From Nesterenkonia ebinurensis (GTDB taxonomy: Bacteria; Actinomycetota; Actinomycetes; Actinomycetales; Micrococcaceae), in contig NZ_VWNF01000049.1 of NCBI RefSeq assembly GCF_008711175.1, positions 110,977 to 174,976 of the forward strand: a DNA stretch of 64,000 nucleotides. Reading direction: 5' to 3'. Both the position numbers and the translations under genes were made by a program. How positions within the stretch are numbered: position 1 is the stretch's first letter; every line of letters begins with the position of its first letter. The notes beneath the pieces are model-generated. The model saw nothing but the letters and a program-made list of their open reading frames with translations. It searched no databases and was not told where the DNA came from. This document shows positions 18,308 through 27,200 of the stretch, one piece after another.

Positions 18308-19021
18308 GTGGCTTTGTGGTGGGAGAGCGTACATGCCGGGTTCCGCCTGGGCTTCACCTCACGGGCTGACGGAAACCTTGCGCTGCATGTGGGGTCCGCC
18401 GACGACGCCGCGGGCAACCGGGAGCGCTTAGCAGCCCGCCTCAGTCTGAATCCGGGGGAGTTGAGATTCCTCCACCAGGTGCACTCCGCTGATGTGCTCG
18501 ATGCATCCCAGGCTGAGCATGGGACTGTGCACACCGGGGATGCCTGGGTCTCCCCGGACGGCTCCCACCGGCTGGCCATCATGGTGGCCGACTGCCTGCC
18601 GGTGCTCTTCTATGCCGAACGCCGCGATGCCAGCCCAATGACCGCCGCAGCCCATGCCGGCCGTCCGGGACTGATCGCCGGGATTCTGGAGAACACGGTC
18701 AACGCGCTGGTCAGCCGAGGTGCTGAGCAGATCACCGCCTGGATTGGGCCGGCGGCCTGCGGGAACTGCTACGAGGTGCCCCAGCACATGCACGATGAGC
18801 TCACCGCACACCGCCCGGCATTGGCCGCTACCACCAGCTGGGGCACCCCGGCACTGGACCTGCGCGCCCAAGCGGCTGCACTGCTGGAGGAGGCAGGGGT
18901 GGCCGTGATTGATGTTCCCGGCTGCACCATCGAGGACCCGGCCCTCTTCTCCCACCGCCGCAGCCAGCGCACCGGCGAGCCCGAAGGCAGAATCGCTGGC
19001 ATCATCACACCGCTGCCCTGA
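18308..19021 (+). CDS. pgeF: Peptidoglycan editing factor PgeF (laccase-domain protein, YfiH/YlmD family)
   Basis: Zinc enzyme of the YfiH family. In E. coli the homologue hydrolyses L-Ser from mis-made UDP-MurNAc-L-Ser; the older label is multicopper polyphenol oxidase. The 237 residues show HQVHSADVL, the metal-binding VADCLPVLFY, AAHAGRPGLIAG and GPAACGNCYEVP. GTG 18308 follows GGAGGG at a 7-base gap and is preferred over GTG 18281. Position next to ftsZ is typical of actinobacteria. Confidence 0.9.
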   Translation: MALWWESVHAGFRLGFTSRADGNLALHVGSADDAAGNRERLAARLSLNPGELRFLHQVHSADVLDASQAEHGTVHTGDAWVSPDGSHRLAIMVADCLPVLFYAERRDASPMTAAAHAGRPGLIAGILENTVNALVSRGAEQITAWIGPAACGNCYEVPQHMHDELTAHRPALAATTSWGTPALDLRAQAAALLEEAGVAVIDVPGCTIEDPALFSHRRSQRTGEPEGRIAGIITPLP

Positions 19022-19031
19022 GTTGCCTCGC

Positions 19032-19099
19032 TGAGTGCATGATCTGTGCAGCATTTTTGGGTGATCTCGGGCCAAAGTACTGCACGAATCATGCACTCA
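19032..19099 (+). repeat. Long inverted repeat (20-nt arms) after pgeF
   Basis: Arms 19032-19051 and 19080-19099 (TGAGTGCATGAT-CT-GTGCAG against CTGCAC-GA-ATCATGCACTCA) pair at 19 of 20 positions counting one G-U, with a 28-nt loop containing TTTTT. It could end transcription in both directions or be the remains of a small mobile palindrome. Confidence 0.6.
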
Positions 19100-19119
19100 A
19101 CGGATAGACGGATAGTTGG

Positions 19120-19330
19120 GGCTAGGTGCGGGGTCTGGGGTTGACCGGGCGGTGGGGTTGAACGGAGGGGCGGCGCGGGGGCGTGGGGCTGACCGGGGTC
19201 TGGGGCTGACCGGGGGCTGGGGCTGACCGGGGGCTGGGTGCGGAGCCTGGGGCTGGGTGCGGAGCCTGGGGCTGACCCCAGGCGGGATGCTGCAGGAGAG
19301 GCTGCAGGGAATGCTGCAGAGGAGCAGGTC
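19120..19330 (+). repeat. G-rich degenerate tandem repeats
   Basis: The + strand is a run of short repeats: GGGGCTGACCGG-type units (several times, 19186-19235), a GGGTGCGGAGCCTGGGGCTG-type unit twice in tandem (about 19236-19273), then GCTGCAGG units (19289-19320). G runs of 3-5 recur at short intervals, so G-quadruplexes could form. Coding is not supported in any frame. The 326-bp gap 19022-19347 thus holds the inverted repeat and this tract only. Confidence 0.6.
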
Positions 19331-19347
19331 AGAGGGGAAGTAGGGTA

Positions 19348-20115
19348 GTGGTGATGGATTTTGTCACTGCGTTCCGCTCGGCCGCGGAGAACACCGAGGA
19401 CGCCCGCACCCGGCAGATTGCCCAGAACCTGGCCGCGGTGCATCAGCGCATCGACGCTGCCATAGAGGCTGCCGGGCGCCAGGACCGGCCCGAACTGATT
19501 GTGGTCACCAAGTACTTCGGCGCCGAGGACGTGCGGCGGCTCTACGAACTCGGCGTGCGTGAGATCGGGGAGAACAAGGACCAGGAGGCTGCCGCCAAAG
19601 CTGCCGAGACAGCCGATCTGGAACAGCTGCGCTGGCACTTCATCGGTCAGCTGCAGACCAATAAGGCCAAGTCCGTGGCCCGCTACGCGCATTCGGTGCA
19701 CTCAGCAGACCGGCCCAAGCTGGTTCGGGCGCTGAGCAGCGCTGCAGCCCGCGCTGTGGAAGAAGGTCACCGGGAGACCCCGCTTGAGGCGCTCATTCAG
19801 GTGGATCTGCGCGACCCGCTGCCCGACGATCAGCGTGGCGGAGCAGCACCGGCAGATATCCCGGCCATCGCCGAGGCCATTGCCGGCTCCGAACACCTGC
19901 ACCTGGCCGGACTGATGGCTGTGGCCCCACTGGGGGAGGCGCCCGAACCGGCCTTTGAACGTCTGCAGCAGCTGGCGGCGCGGCTATCCGAAACCTATCC
20001 GGAGGCCACCGAGCTCTCCGCCGGAATGAGCCAGGACCTCGAAGCAGCTGTCAGAAATGGTGCGACACGCCTGCGGATCGGGCGCGATGTGCTCGGCGAG
20101 CGCCCACACCCCTAG
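19348..20115 (+). CDS. PLP homeostasis protein, YggS/PROSC family
   Basis: Pyridoxal-phosphate-binding protein with an alanine-racemase-like barrel but no known catalytic activity; it buffers PLP and affects amino-acid pools. The 255 residues include the PLP lysine in VVTKYFG, the ELGVREIGENKDQEA loop, WHFIGQLQTNK, LMAVAPLG, and the C-terminal SAGMSQDLEAAVRNGATRLRIG phosphate site. Start may be GTG 19348 (GGGGAAG 7 bases upstream) or ATG 19354; TAGGGT at 19341 lies 7 bases before that ATG, the spacing of a leaderless promoter. It sits in the usual place before sepF. Confidence 0.92.
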   Translation: MVMDFVTAFRSAAENTEDARTRQIAQNLAAVHQRIDAAIEAAGRQDRPELIVVTKYFGAEDVRRLYELGVREIGENKDQEAAAKAAETADLEQLRWHFIGQLQTNKAKSVARYAHSVHSADRPKLVRALSSAAARAVEEGHRETPLEALIQVDLRDPLPDDQRGGAAPADIPAIAEAIAGSEHLHLAGLMAVAPLGEAPEPAFERLQQLAARLSETYPEATELSAGMSQDLEAAVRNGATRLRIGRDVLGERPHP

Positions 20116-20164
20116 TAATGTCGGAGTCGCGACACAACCGTAACCTTCCCCAGGAGCTTGAACC

Positions 20165-20800
20165 ATGGCCGGTGCATTCAAGAAAACGATGATCTACCTC
20201 GGCTTGGCCGACGGTGATGACTATCACGAGGACAGCTTCGGCAGTGATGAGCCCCGCTCATCCCGCCACGGCTCCTCCGGCAGCGCTGCAGCTGCCACTG
20301 CTACCAAGACCCGTCCTGCCGCGGCCCCCGCGCAGCACACCGGGGCAGTGGTGAGTCTGGCAGATCATGCCGCATCCACCGCAGAGCAGGACCACAGCGC
20401 CGACCCGGCAGGCTCGTACAACAGCACCAACCTCGCGGTGGACCCGGACTACCGGGCGCCGGTGACCCCCATCAAGCGTGCCCCTTCCTCCCGGGATGAG
20501 AACTCAGAAATGCGAAAGATCACCACAGTCCACCCCCGCTCCTACAACGACGCGAAGATCATCGGCGAGTCCTTCCGCGAGGACATCCCGGTGATCATGA
20601 ACGTCACCGAGATGGGTGAGGCCGAAGCCAAGCGCCTGGTGGACTTCGCTGCCGGGCTGGTGTTCGGCCTGGGCGGGTCTATCGAGCGGGTCACCAATAA
20701 GGTCTTCCTGCTCACCCCCAAGAACGTCGAGGTGCTCGCCGAGGAGAAGGCTGCTGCTGAGCCTGAGTCCAGCAGCAGCAAGTTCTTCAACCAGAGTTAG
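20165..20800 (+). CDS. sepF: Cell division protein SepF
   Basis: Membrane anchor and bundler of FtsZ filaments, replacing FtsA in actinobacteria. The 211 residues begin with a short amphipathic helix ([13 protein letters not shown]), then a low-complexity acidic/Ala linker (about 20-115), then the conserved SepF core (about 115-195: [46 protein letters not shown]). ATG 20165 follows CAGGAG. Confidence 0.95.
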   Translation: MAGAFKKTMIYLGLADGDDYHEDSFGSDEPRSSRHGSSGSAAAATATKTRPAAAPAQHTGAVVSLADHAASTAEQDHSADPAGSYNSTNLAVDPDYRAPVTPIKRAPSSRDENSEMRKITTVHPRSYNDAKIIGESFREDIPVIMNVTEMGEAEAKRLVDFAAGLVFGLGGSIERVTNKVFLLTPKNVEVLAEEKAAAEPESSSSKFFNQS

Positions 20801-20828
20801 CCCCGGGGCGCCGTACCCGCCGCTGCCC

Positions 20829-20873
20829 CTCTCGGCGGACAAGGCCCTGCCCGCCTTCGCCCCTGAAGTCGCT
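20829..20873 (+). repeat. REP-like palindromic repeat, copy B (sepF-yggT gap)
   Basis: CTCTCGG followed by an 8-bp-armed palindrome with one mismatch (GGCGGACA / TGCCCGCC), then TTCG and a CTGAAGTCG tail; preceded by CCGCCGCTG. Same order as copies A and C. Confidence 0.7.
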
Positions 20874-21003
20874 GCTGCCTGATGTGGCCGACACCACCGG
20901 ATGGCGTTTGCAGGGCTGCCTCACGTCGGCGGCACTGCTTCGCGCAGCTCACTCGGCACGTCGCTTCGCTTGTGTCTCCAGGTCGCCTGTAGGCTAATCT
21001 GCT

Positions 21004-21294
21004 GTGGACCTCTTCACTGCACCGCTCTACATCCTCCTGACCTTCTACCAGTACGCCCTGGTGACCAGGATCATCTTCAACATCACTGAGTCCTACGCCC
21101 GCGACTGGCGGCCCAGAGGAATCGTGCTGGTGGCAGCAGTGGCCACCTACAGCGTCACCGACCCGCCGCTGCGCTGGCTGAACCGGAAGATCCCGCCGCT
21201 GAACTTGGGCGGAATCGCCCTGGACCTGGGGTTCATCATCGTGTTCTTCGCGGTGATGATCGCCAAAGGGCTGCTGGCGGGCACAGCCGGCTAG
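21004..21294 (+). CDS. YggT family membrane protein
   Basis: A 96-residue integral membrane protein with two hydrophobic regions (about 5-28 and 70-93) and a central basic/proline loop (SVTDPPLRWLNRKIPPLN) that is the YggT signature. The role is unclear; the family is tied to osmotic tolerance and septum-associated processes, and the gene is regularly between sepF and divIVA. GTG 21004 is preceded by TAGGCT and TAATCT, which could be -10 boxes very close to the start. Confidence 0.88.
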   Translation: MDLFTAPLYILLTFYQYALVTRIIFNITESYARDWRPRGIVLVAAVATYSVTDPPLRWLNRKIPPLNLGGIALDLGFIIVFFAVMIAKGLLAGTAG

Positions 21295-21435
21295 GCCGAC
21301 GCCGTGCCCTTGATCTGGCCTGTAATGAAGCCTGACTTGAAGGTTTAGGTCGAAGCGGATCAGACTTGCTGGGTATTCTGTCCGCCGAGACACTGTCCAG
21401 CAGCAACCGGCCCTGACGATGAGGTGACGCTTCCC

Positions 21436-22431
21436 ATGGCTCTGACGCCTGACGATCTCCTGAACAAGGAGTTCCCGGAGACCAAGTTCCGCCCCGGATA
21501 CGATAAGGACGAGGTGGATGACTTTCTCGACGAGGTTGTGGTCGAATGGCGCCGCCTGATCCAGGAGAACGAGGAACTGAAGTCCGAGGTTGCTGGCCTG
21601 CAGGACCAGCTGGAGGGCACCGACTACGTGGAGCCCGATGAGCTCAACGACGCCGGGCTGTCCGGATACGCCGGCACCGCCGCCGAGGTCACCGATACCT
21701 TCGAGGCGGTCACAGACGACGACGCCGCAGCTGAGCCTGATCAGCCGGAGCCCACCGAGGAGCCCTCCGCACCTGAGGCTGAGGAGCCGGTCGCCGAGCA
21801 GCCCGAGCACAATGGCGACCCCAACGTCACCGCCTACCCCGAGTACGCCCTGGGCACCCGGCCCGCTCAGGAGCGCCCGGCTCCGGAGCCGGCCCCCGCC
21901 GCCTCCAGCGAGGCCCCTGCTGCCGAGGCCGCCGGTGTGCTGGCCATGGCCCAGAAGCTGCACGACCAGTACGTGGCCGAGGGCGAGGACACCCGTGCCG
22001 CCTACATCAAGGAGGGTGAGGACACCCGTGCGGCCTACATCTCCGAGGGCGAGTCCAAGCGCGCTGAGCTGATCTCCGAGGGCGAGACCACCAAGGAGCA
22101 GCTGATCACTGAGGGCACCGAGCAGCGGGCCGAGCTGATCGCCGAGGGCGAGCAGACCCGCGCGGAGTACATCGCTGAGGGCGAGGCCAAGCGCACTGAG
22201 CTGATCCACGACGCCGAGACCCGCGCGGAGTCGATGATCGAGGAGGCCGAGCTGACCTCCACCCGCACCCTGAACGCCCTGGAGCGCAAGAAGGGCGACC
22301 TGGAGGTCAAGGTCAGTGAGCTCACCGGCTTTGAGCGCGACTACCGCGCCCGGCTGAAGGACTACATCGAGTCCCAGCTCAACGACCTCAACTCCAAGGG
22401 CAGCATCGAGCGAGAGGCCGCCGGAGAGTAA
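21436..22431 (+). CDS. divIVA: DivIVA/Wag31 polar growth protein with hendecad repeats
   Basis: Membrane-curvature-sensing coiled-coil scaffold that organises polar wall growth and septum placement. The 331 residues start with the DivIVA lipid-binding domain (MALTPDDLLNKEFPETKFRP, KDEVDDFLDEVV), a first short coiled coil, a long acidic/Pro linker (about 60-170), and a second coiled coil made of about eight 11-residue repeats of the form EGE-x-x-R-A-x-[YL]-I-x (about residues 181-265). ATG 21436 gives the normal family N-terminus; the GTG 21424 frame does not add conserved residues. A TATTCT -10-like box sits at 21374. Confidence 0.94.
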   Translation: MALTPDDLLNKEFPETKFRPGYDKDEVDDFLDEVVVEWRRLIQENEELKSEVAGLQDQLEGTDYVEPDELNDAGLSGYAGTAAEVTDTFEAVTDDDAAAEPDQPEPTEEPSAPEAEEPVAEQPEHNGDPNVTAYPEYALGTRPAQERPAPEPAPAASSEAPAAEAAGVLAMAQKLHDQYVAEGEDTRAAYIKEGEDTRAAYISEGESKRAELISEGETTKEQLITEGTEQRAELIAEGEQTRAEYIAEGEAKRTELIHDAETRAESMIEEAELTSTRTLNALERKKGDLEVKVSELTGFERDYRARLKDYIESQLNDLNSKGSIEREAAGE

Positions 22432-22439
22432 TTTGGCCG

Positions 22440-22445
22440 TAGACT
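22440..22445 (+). promoter_or_regulatory. -10 box at leaderless spacing before lspA
   Basis: TAGACT ends 7 bases before the lspA ATG, the spacing of actinobacterial leaderless promoters; AGGGG in the gap could instead be a ribosome site. Confidence 0.45.
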
Positions 22446-22452
22446 AGGGGCG

Positions 22453-23187
22453 ATGTCAGAAGTCTCCCGAAAACCTAGCCGCAGAACCGCGATCCTCCTG
22501 GCCGGAGTGGTCGCGGTTTTTGCGTGGATCGCCGACCAGTCCACCAAGCTGCTGGTGGAGCGCACTATGGAGCTGGGCCAGCAGATCGATGTGCTGCCCC
22601 CGGTGCTCTACTGGCGCTACCACCTCAACCCCGGGGCCGCGTTCTCGATGGGCACCGACCACACTTGGGTCTTCACCATCATCCAGGCCGTGGTGCTGTG
22701 CCTGGCACTGTTCTTTCTGCGCCGGCTCGGCGGCTCCTGGCTGTGGACCCTGGGCCTGGGCGGACTGATCGGCGGGGTGGCCGGCAACCTCACCGACCGG
22801 CTGTTCCGGGCGCCTTCGTTGGTGGACGGCAGCTTCCAGGACTTCGGTCAGGGGCATGTGGTGGACATGATCGCAGTCCCGCGCTTCGCCATCTTCAATG
22901 TGGCCGACAGCTTCATCGTGTGTTCGATCATCGGGCTGTGCGCCATGATGATCTTCGGGCTGAACATTGACGGCACCCGGGAGACCAAGAAGAAGAAAGA
23001 TGACGATGCCCGATTGAGCCCAGAGGAGACCGGCGGTTCCGCCGAGCCTCCTGAAACCCCACTGAGCCGAGCGGAATGCGGCGCTTGCGGGGCTATGTCT
23101 GAGGCGACAGAGGATTGCCCGCGATGCGGGCAGGCGATCGGGCAGCGTGAGGGCGAGCGCCCGAACGCCGCCGAGCAGGAATCATGA
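22453..23187 (+). CDS. lspA: Lipoprotein signal peptidase with C-terminal zinc ribbon
   Basis: Aspartyl protease in the membrane that removes lipoprotein signal peptides. The core (about 1-185) has four membrane segments, and both catalytic aspartates are visible: Asp115 in GNLTDR and Asp152 in FNVADS, about 10 residues further apart than usual because of an insertion near 120-130. After the last membrane segment there is a lysine-rich stretch and an added tail of about 60 residues. That tail carries a four-cysteine ribbon: Cys209-x2-Cys212-x9-Cys222-x2-Cys225. At 244 residues it is clearly longer than typical LspA. The end overlaps the next gene by ATGA. Confidence 0.92.
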   Translation: MSEVSRKPSRRTAILLAGVVAVFAWIADQSTKLLVERTMELGQQIDVLPPVLYWRYHLNPGAAFSMGTDHTWVFTIIQAVVLCLALFFLRRLGGSWLWTLGLGGLIGGVAGNLTDRLFRAPSLVDGSFQDFGQGHVVDMIAVPRFAIFNVADSFIVCSIIGLCAMMIFGLNIDGTRETKKKKDDDARLSPEETGGSAEPPETPLSRAECGACGAMSEATEDCPRCGQAIGQREGERPNAAEQES

Positions 23188-24143
23188 CCCAGACCCACCA
23201 GGTGCCCCCACAGTTGGGCAATAAGCGGGCCGACGCCGTGGTGGCCGGGCTCTGCGACAGCTCGCGCACCGAGGCGGCGCACTGGATCGCCGAGGGCCGG
23301 GTGACCTGGGCCCAGGACCGCAGCCAGGCCGGGTCGCAGTCGGGCCGGGCCGCTGGGGCCGTGGTGAAGAAGTCGGAGAAGCTGCCTGCAGGGGCGCTGA
23401 TCACTGTGGACGAACCTGAGCCGGTGGACCCGGCCGAGATCAAGGTGGAAGCTGTGCAGGATATGAGGCTGCTGTACCAGGACGAACACCTGGTGGCGGT
23501 GGACAAGCCGGTGGGAGTGGCCGCGCACCCCTCCCCGGGCTGGCAGGGTCCCACGGTGATCGGTGGTCTGCTGGCCGCCGGGGTGCAGATCGCCACCTCC
23601 GGCGCCCAGGAGCGCCGCGGCATCGTGCACCGGCTGGATGTGGGCACCTCCGGGGTGATGGTGGTGGCCAAGACTGAGCAGGCCTACAGCGTGCTGAAGG
23701 AGGCTTTCCGCAACCGCACCCCTGCCAAGATCTACCACGCACTGGTGCAGGGGCTGCCTGACCCGCACGAGGGAACCATTGATGCGCCCATTGGCCGGCA
23801 CCCCGGGCACGACTGGAGGTTCGCGGTGATCGACGGCGGACGTGAGGCCCGCACCCACTACCGGCTGATCGAAGCCTACGGTAAGGCCAGCCTGATGGAT
23901 ATCACCTTGGAGACCGGCCGCACCCACCAGATCAGGGTGCACTTCTCCGCCCTGGGCCACCCCTGCGCCGGGGACCTGACCTATGGGGCGGACCCCGCAC
24001 TGGCCAGTGTGCTGGGCCTGACCAGGCAGTGGCTGCATGCGGTGGAGCTGAGCATCGACCACCCGGTCAGCGGCGAGCGGCTGAGCATCCGCAGCGATTA
24101 TCCGGCAGATTTGGCCGAAGCATTGGAGCTGCTGGGCGAGTAG
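23184..24143 (+). CDS. RluA/RluD-family pseudouridine synthase
   Basis: Converts uridine to pseudouridine in rRNA, probably large-subunit rRNA as for RluD. The 319 residues have an N-terminal S4-like RNA-binding region with a Gln/Ser/Gly-rich insertion (about 45-60), then the catalytic domain with HRLDVGTSGVMVVAKT (catalytic Asp152), KIYHALVQG, TGRTHQIRVHF and HPCAGDLTYG. The lspA-rluD-dnaE order is common in actinobacteria. The exact target base cannot be read from sequence. Confidence 0.9.
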   Translation: MTQTHQVPPQLGNKRADAVVAGLCDSSRTEAAHWIAEGRVTWAQDRSQAGSQSGRAAGAVVKKSEKLPAGALITVDEPEPVDPAEIKVEAVQDMRLLYQDEHLVAVDKPVGVAAHPSPGWQGPTVIGGLLAAGVQIATSGAQERRGIVHRLDVGTSGVMVVAKTEQAYSVLKEAFRNRTPAKIYHALVQGLPDPHEGTIDAPIGRHPGHDWRFAVIDGGREARTHYRLIEAYGKASLMDITLETGRTHQIRVHFSALGHPCAGDLTYGADPALASVLGLTRQWLHAVELSIDHPVSGERLSIRSDYPADLAEALELLGE

Positions 24144-24267
24144 GCGCCAGGCGGGGAGGGTCCCTGCCGGTGCTCAGTGACTGCCAGGGCTGTGTCTGGC
24201 GTGCTGTCCGGGGCCCTGATGGCTATTCTGGAGTGCTGAGTGGTACGGGAGAGAACGGGAAGGAACT

Positions 24268-27200
24268 ATGGCTGAGAACTTCGTGCACCTGCACAATCAC
24301 ACCGAGTACTCCATGCTCGACGGCGCGGCGAAGATCGACGAGCTCTTCGCCGAGGCCAAGCGGCTGGGCATGGACTCCATCGCCATGACTGACCATGGGT
24401 TCCTCTTCGGCGCTTATGAGTTCTGGAAGAAGGCCCAGGACTATGACATCAAGCCGATCATCGGCCTGGAGGCATACCTGACCCCCGGCACTCACCGCAC
24501 GGATAAGACCCGGGTGCGCTTCGGCGACGGTATCGACGATGTCTCCGGCACCGGCGCCTACACCCATATGACGATGTGGGCCTCCTCCACCGAGGGCATG
24601 CACAACCTGTTCCGGCTGGGCTCCCGGGCCTCCACGGAGGGTCACTTCTATAAGCCCAGGGCCGATCGGGAACTGCTCAGCGAATACGGCAGGGGGCTGA
24701 TCGCCACCACCGGCTGCCCCTCCGGAGAAGTCCAGACCCGGCTGCGCCAGGGCCAGTATGAGGAGGCCAAGAAGGCTGTAGGGGACTTCCGCGACATCTT
24801 CGGGCCTGAGAACTTCTACGCCGAGATCATGGACCACGGCAATGAGATCGAACGCCGCACCAAAGCTGATCTGCTGCGCCTGGCCAAAGAGATGAACCTT
24901 CCGCTGGTGGCCACCAACGACCTGCACTACACCCATGAGCATGACGCCCACACCCACTCTGCTCTGCTGTGCCTGCAGACCGCAGCCACCCTGGATGACC
25001 CCAAACGGTTCAAATTCGACGGCGAGGGCTACTACCTGAAGTCCCCGGCGCAGATGCGCGAACTGTTCAAAGAGTTCCCTGAAGCCTGCGACAACACCCT
25101 GGCCATTGCCCAGCGCTGTGAGGTGGAGTTCGACCTCGATGCCTCCTATATGCCCCGGTTCCCGGTCCCCGAAGGGGAGACCGAGGAGTCCTGGTTCATC
25201 CAGGAGGTCCAGAAGGGTCTGCACTACCGCTACCCGGACGGTATCCCGGATGAGGTCCAAGAGCAGGCTCAGTATGAGATCGGGGTCATCACCCAGATGG
25301 GCTTCCCCAGCTACTTCCTGGTGGTGGCCGACTTCATCAACTGGGCCAAGGAGAACGGCATCCGGGTGGGCCCCGGCCGCGGCTCCGGTGCCGGCTCGAT
25401 GGTGGCCTACGCGATGCGCATCACCGACCTGGACCCGCTGGTCCACGGGCTGATCTTCGAGCGCTTCCTCAACCCCGACCGGGTCTCGATGCCCGATTTC
25501 GACGTGGACTTCGATGACCGCCGCCGTTCCGAGGTCATCGACTACGTGGTGAAGAAGTACGGCGATGAGCGGGTGGCGATGATCGCCACCTACGGCACCA
25601 TCAAGTCCAAGCAGGCGCTGAAGGACTCCGCCCGGGTGATGGGTGAGCCCTTCCAGACCGGTGAGACCCTCACCAAGGCCATGCCCCCGGACCAGCAGGG
25701 TAAGCCGATACCGCTGAGCGATATCTATGACAAGAACTCCAAACGCTACGCCGAGGCCGGGGAGTTCCGCGAGACGGTGGATGCCGATCCGCGGCTCAAG
25801 GAGATCTTCAGCCTGGCCGAGGGCCTGGAGGGCCTGAAACGTCAGTGGGGTGTGCACGCAGCCGGGGTGATCATGTCCTCCGACCCGCTGATAGACATCA
25901 TTCCTTTGATGAAGCGGGAGCAGGACGGGGCGATCATCACCCAGTTCGACTATCCCACCTGCGAGACCCTGGGTCTGATCAAAATGGACTTTTTGGGGCT
26001 GCGCAACCTCACCATCATCTCCGACGCTCTGGTGAACGTGAAGCAGAACAAGGGGGTGGAGCTCGATCTGGAGACCCTGGAGCTGGATGACAAGGCCTCC
26101 TACGAACTCCTGGCCCGCGGCGACACACTCGGGGTCTTCCAGCTGGACGGCTCCGGGCTGCGTTCACTGTTGCGTCAGATGCGTCCGGACAACTTCGAGG
26201 ACATTTCAGCGACCATTGCCCTATACCGGCCCGGACCGATGGGTGCTAACAGCCATATCAACTATGCGCTGCGCAAGACCGGCCACCAGAAGGTCAGCCC
26301 CATCCACCCGGAGCTGGAGGAGCCGCTGGCTGACATCCTGGACACCACCTACGGGCTGATCGTCTACCAGGAGCAGGTGATGGCCATCGCCCAGAGAGTT
26401 GCCGGCTACAGCTTGGGTCAGGCCGATATTCTGCGCCGGGCCATGGGCAAGAAGAAGAAGTCCGAGCTGGACAAGCAGTACGAGATCTTCTCCGGCGGCA
26501 TGAAGGAACGCGGCTACTCCGCCGATGCGATCAAGACCCTCTGGGACATCCTGCTGCCGTTCTCAGACTATGCGTTCAACAAGTCCCACTCAGCCGCCTA
26601 TGGACTGGTCGCTTATTGGACGGCATATCTGAAGATCCACTACCCGGCGGAGTATATGGCGGCGCTCTTGACCAGTGTGGGGGAGAACCGCGACAAGCTG
26701 GCCATGTATCTCTCCGAGTGCCGGCGCATGGGGATCACGGTCACCCCGCCCTCGGTCAATGAGTCAGCGCTGACCTTCACTCCGGTGGGCGATGACACTA
26801 TTCGCTTCGGTATGGGAGCGGTGCGCAATGTGGGCGCCAATGTGGTGTCCGGGATCGTCAACGGCCGGCAGGAAAAGGGCCAGTACACCACTTTTGTGGA
26901 CTTCTTCCAGAAGGTCCCGGCCCAGGTGTGCAATAAGCGCACCATCGACTCGCTGATCAAGGCCGGCGCCTTTGACGAGCTCGGCCATACCCGCCGCTCC
27001 CTGGTGACCATCCACGAGCTGGCTGTGGACCAGGCGGTCAAGCAGAAGAAGGACTCTGAGCAGTACGAGACCGATATCTTCGGGGCTTTCGCAGATGGAG
27101 AGGACGACGACGCCGGGTTCGAGGCCATCAGAGTCCCCGAACTGCCTGAGTACCAGAAGAAGGACAAGCTGAACTTTGAGCGCGATATGCTCGGCCTCTA

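Noticed and set aside
19120..19330. CRISPR-like array
   Set aside because: Units are short, degenerate and contiguous, with no spacers and no cas genes.
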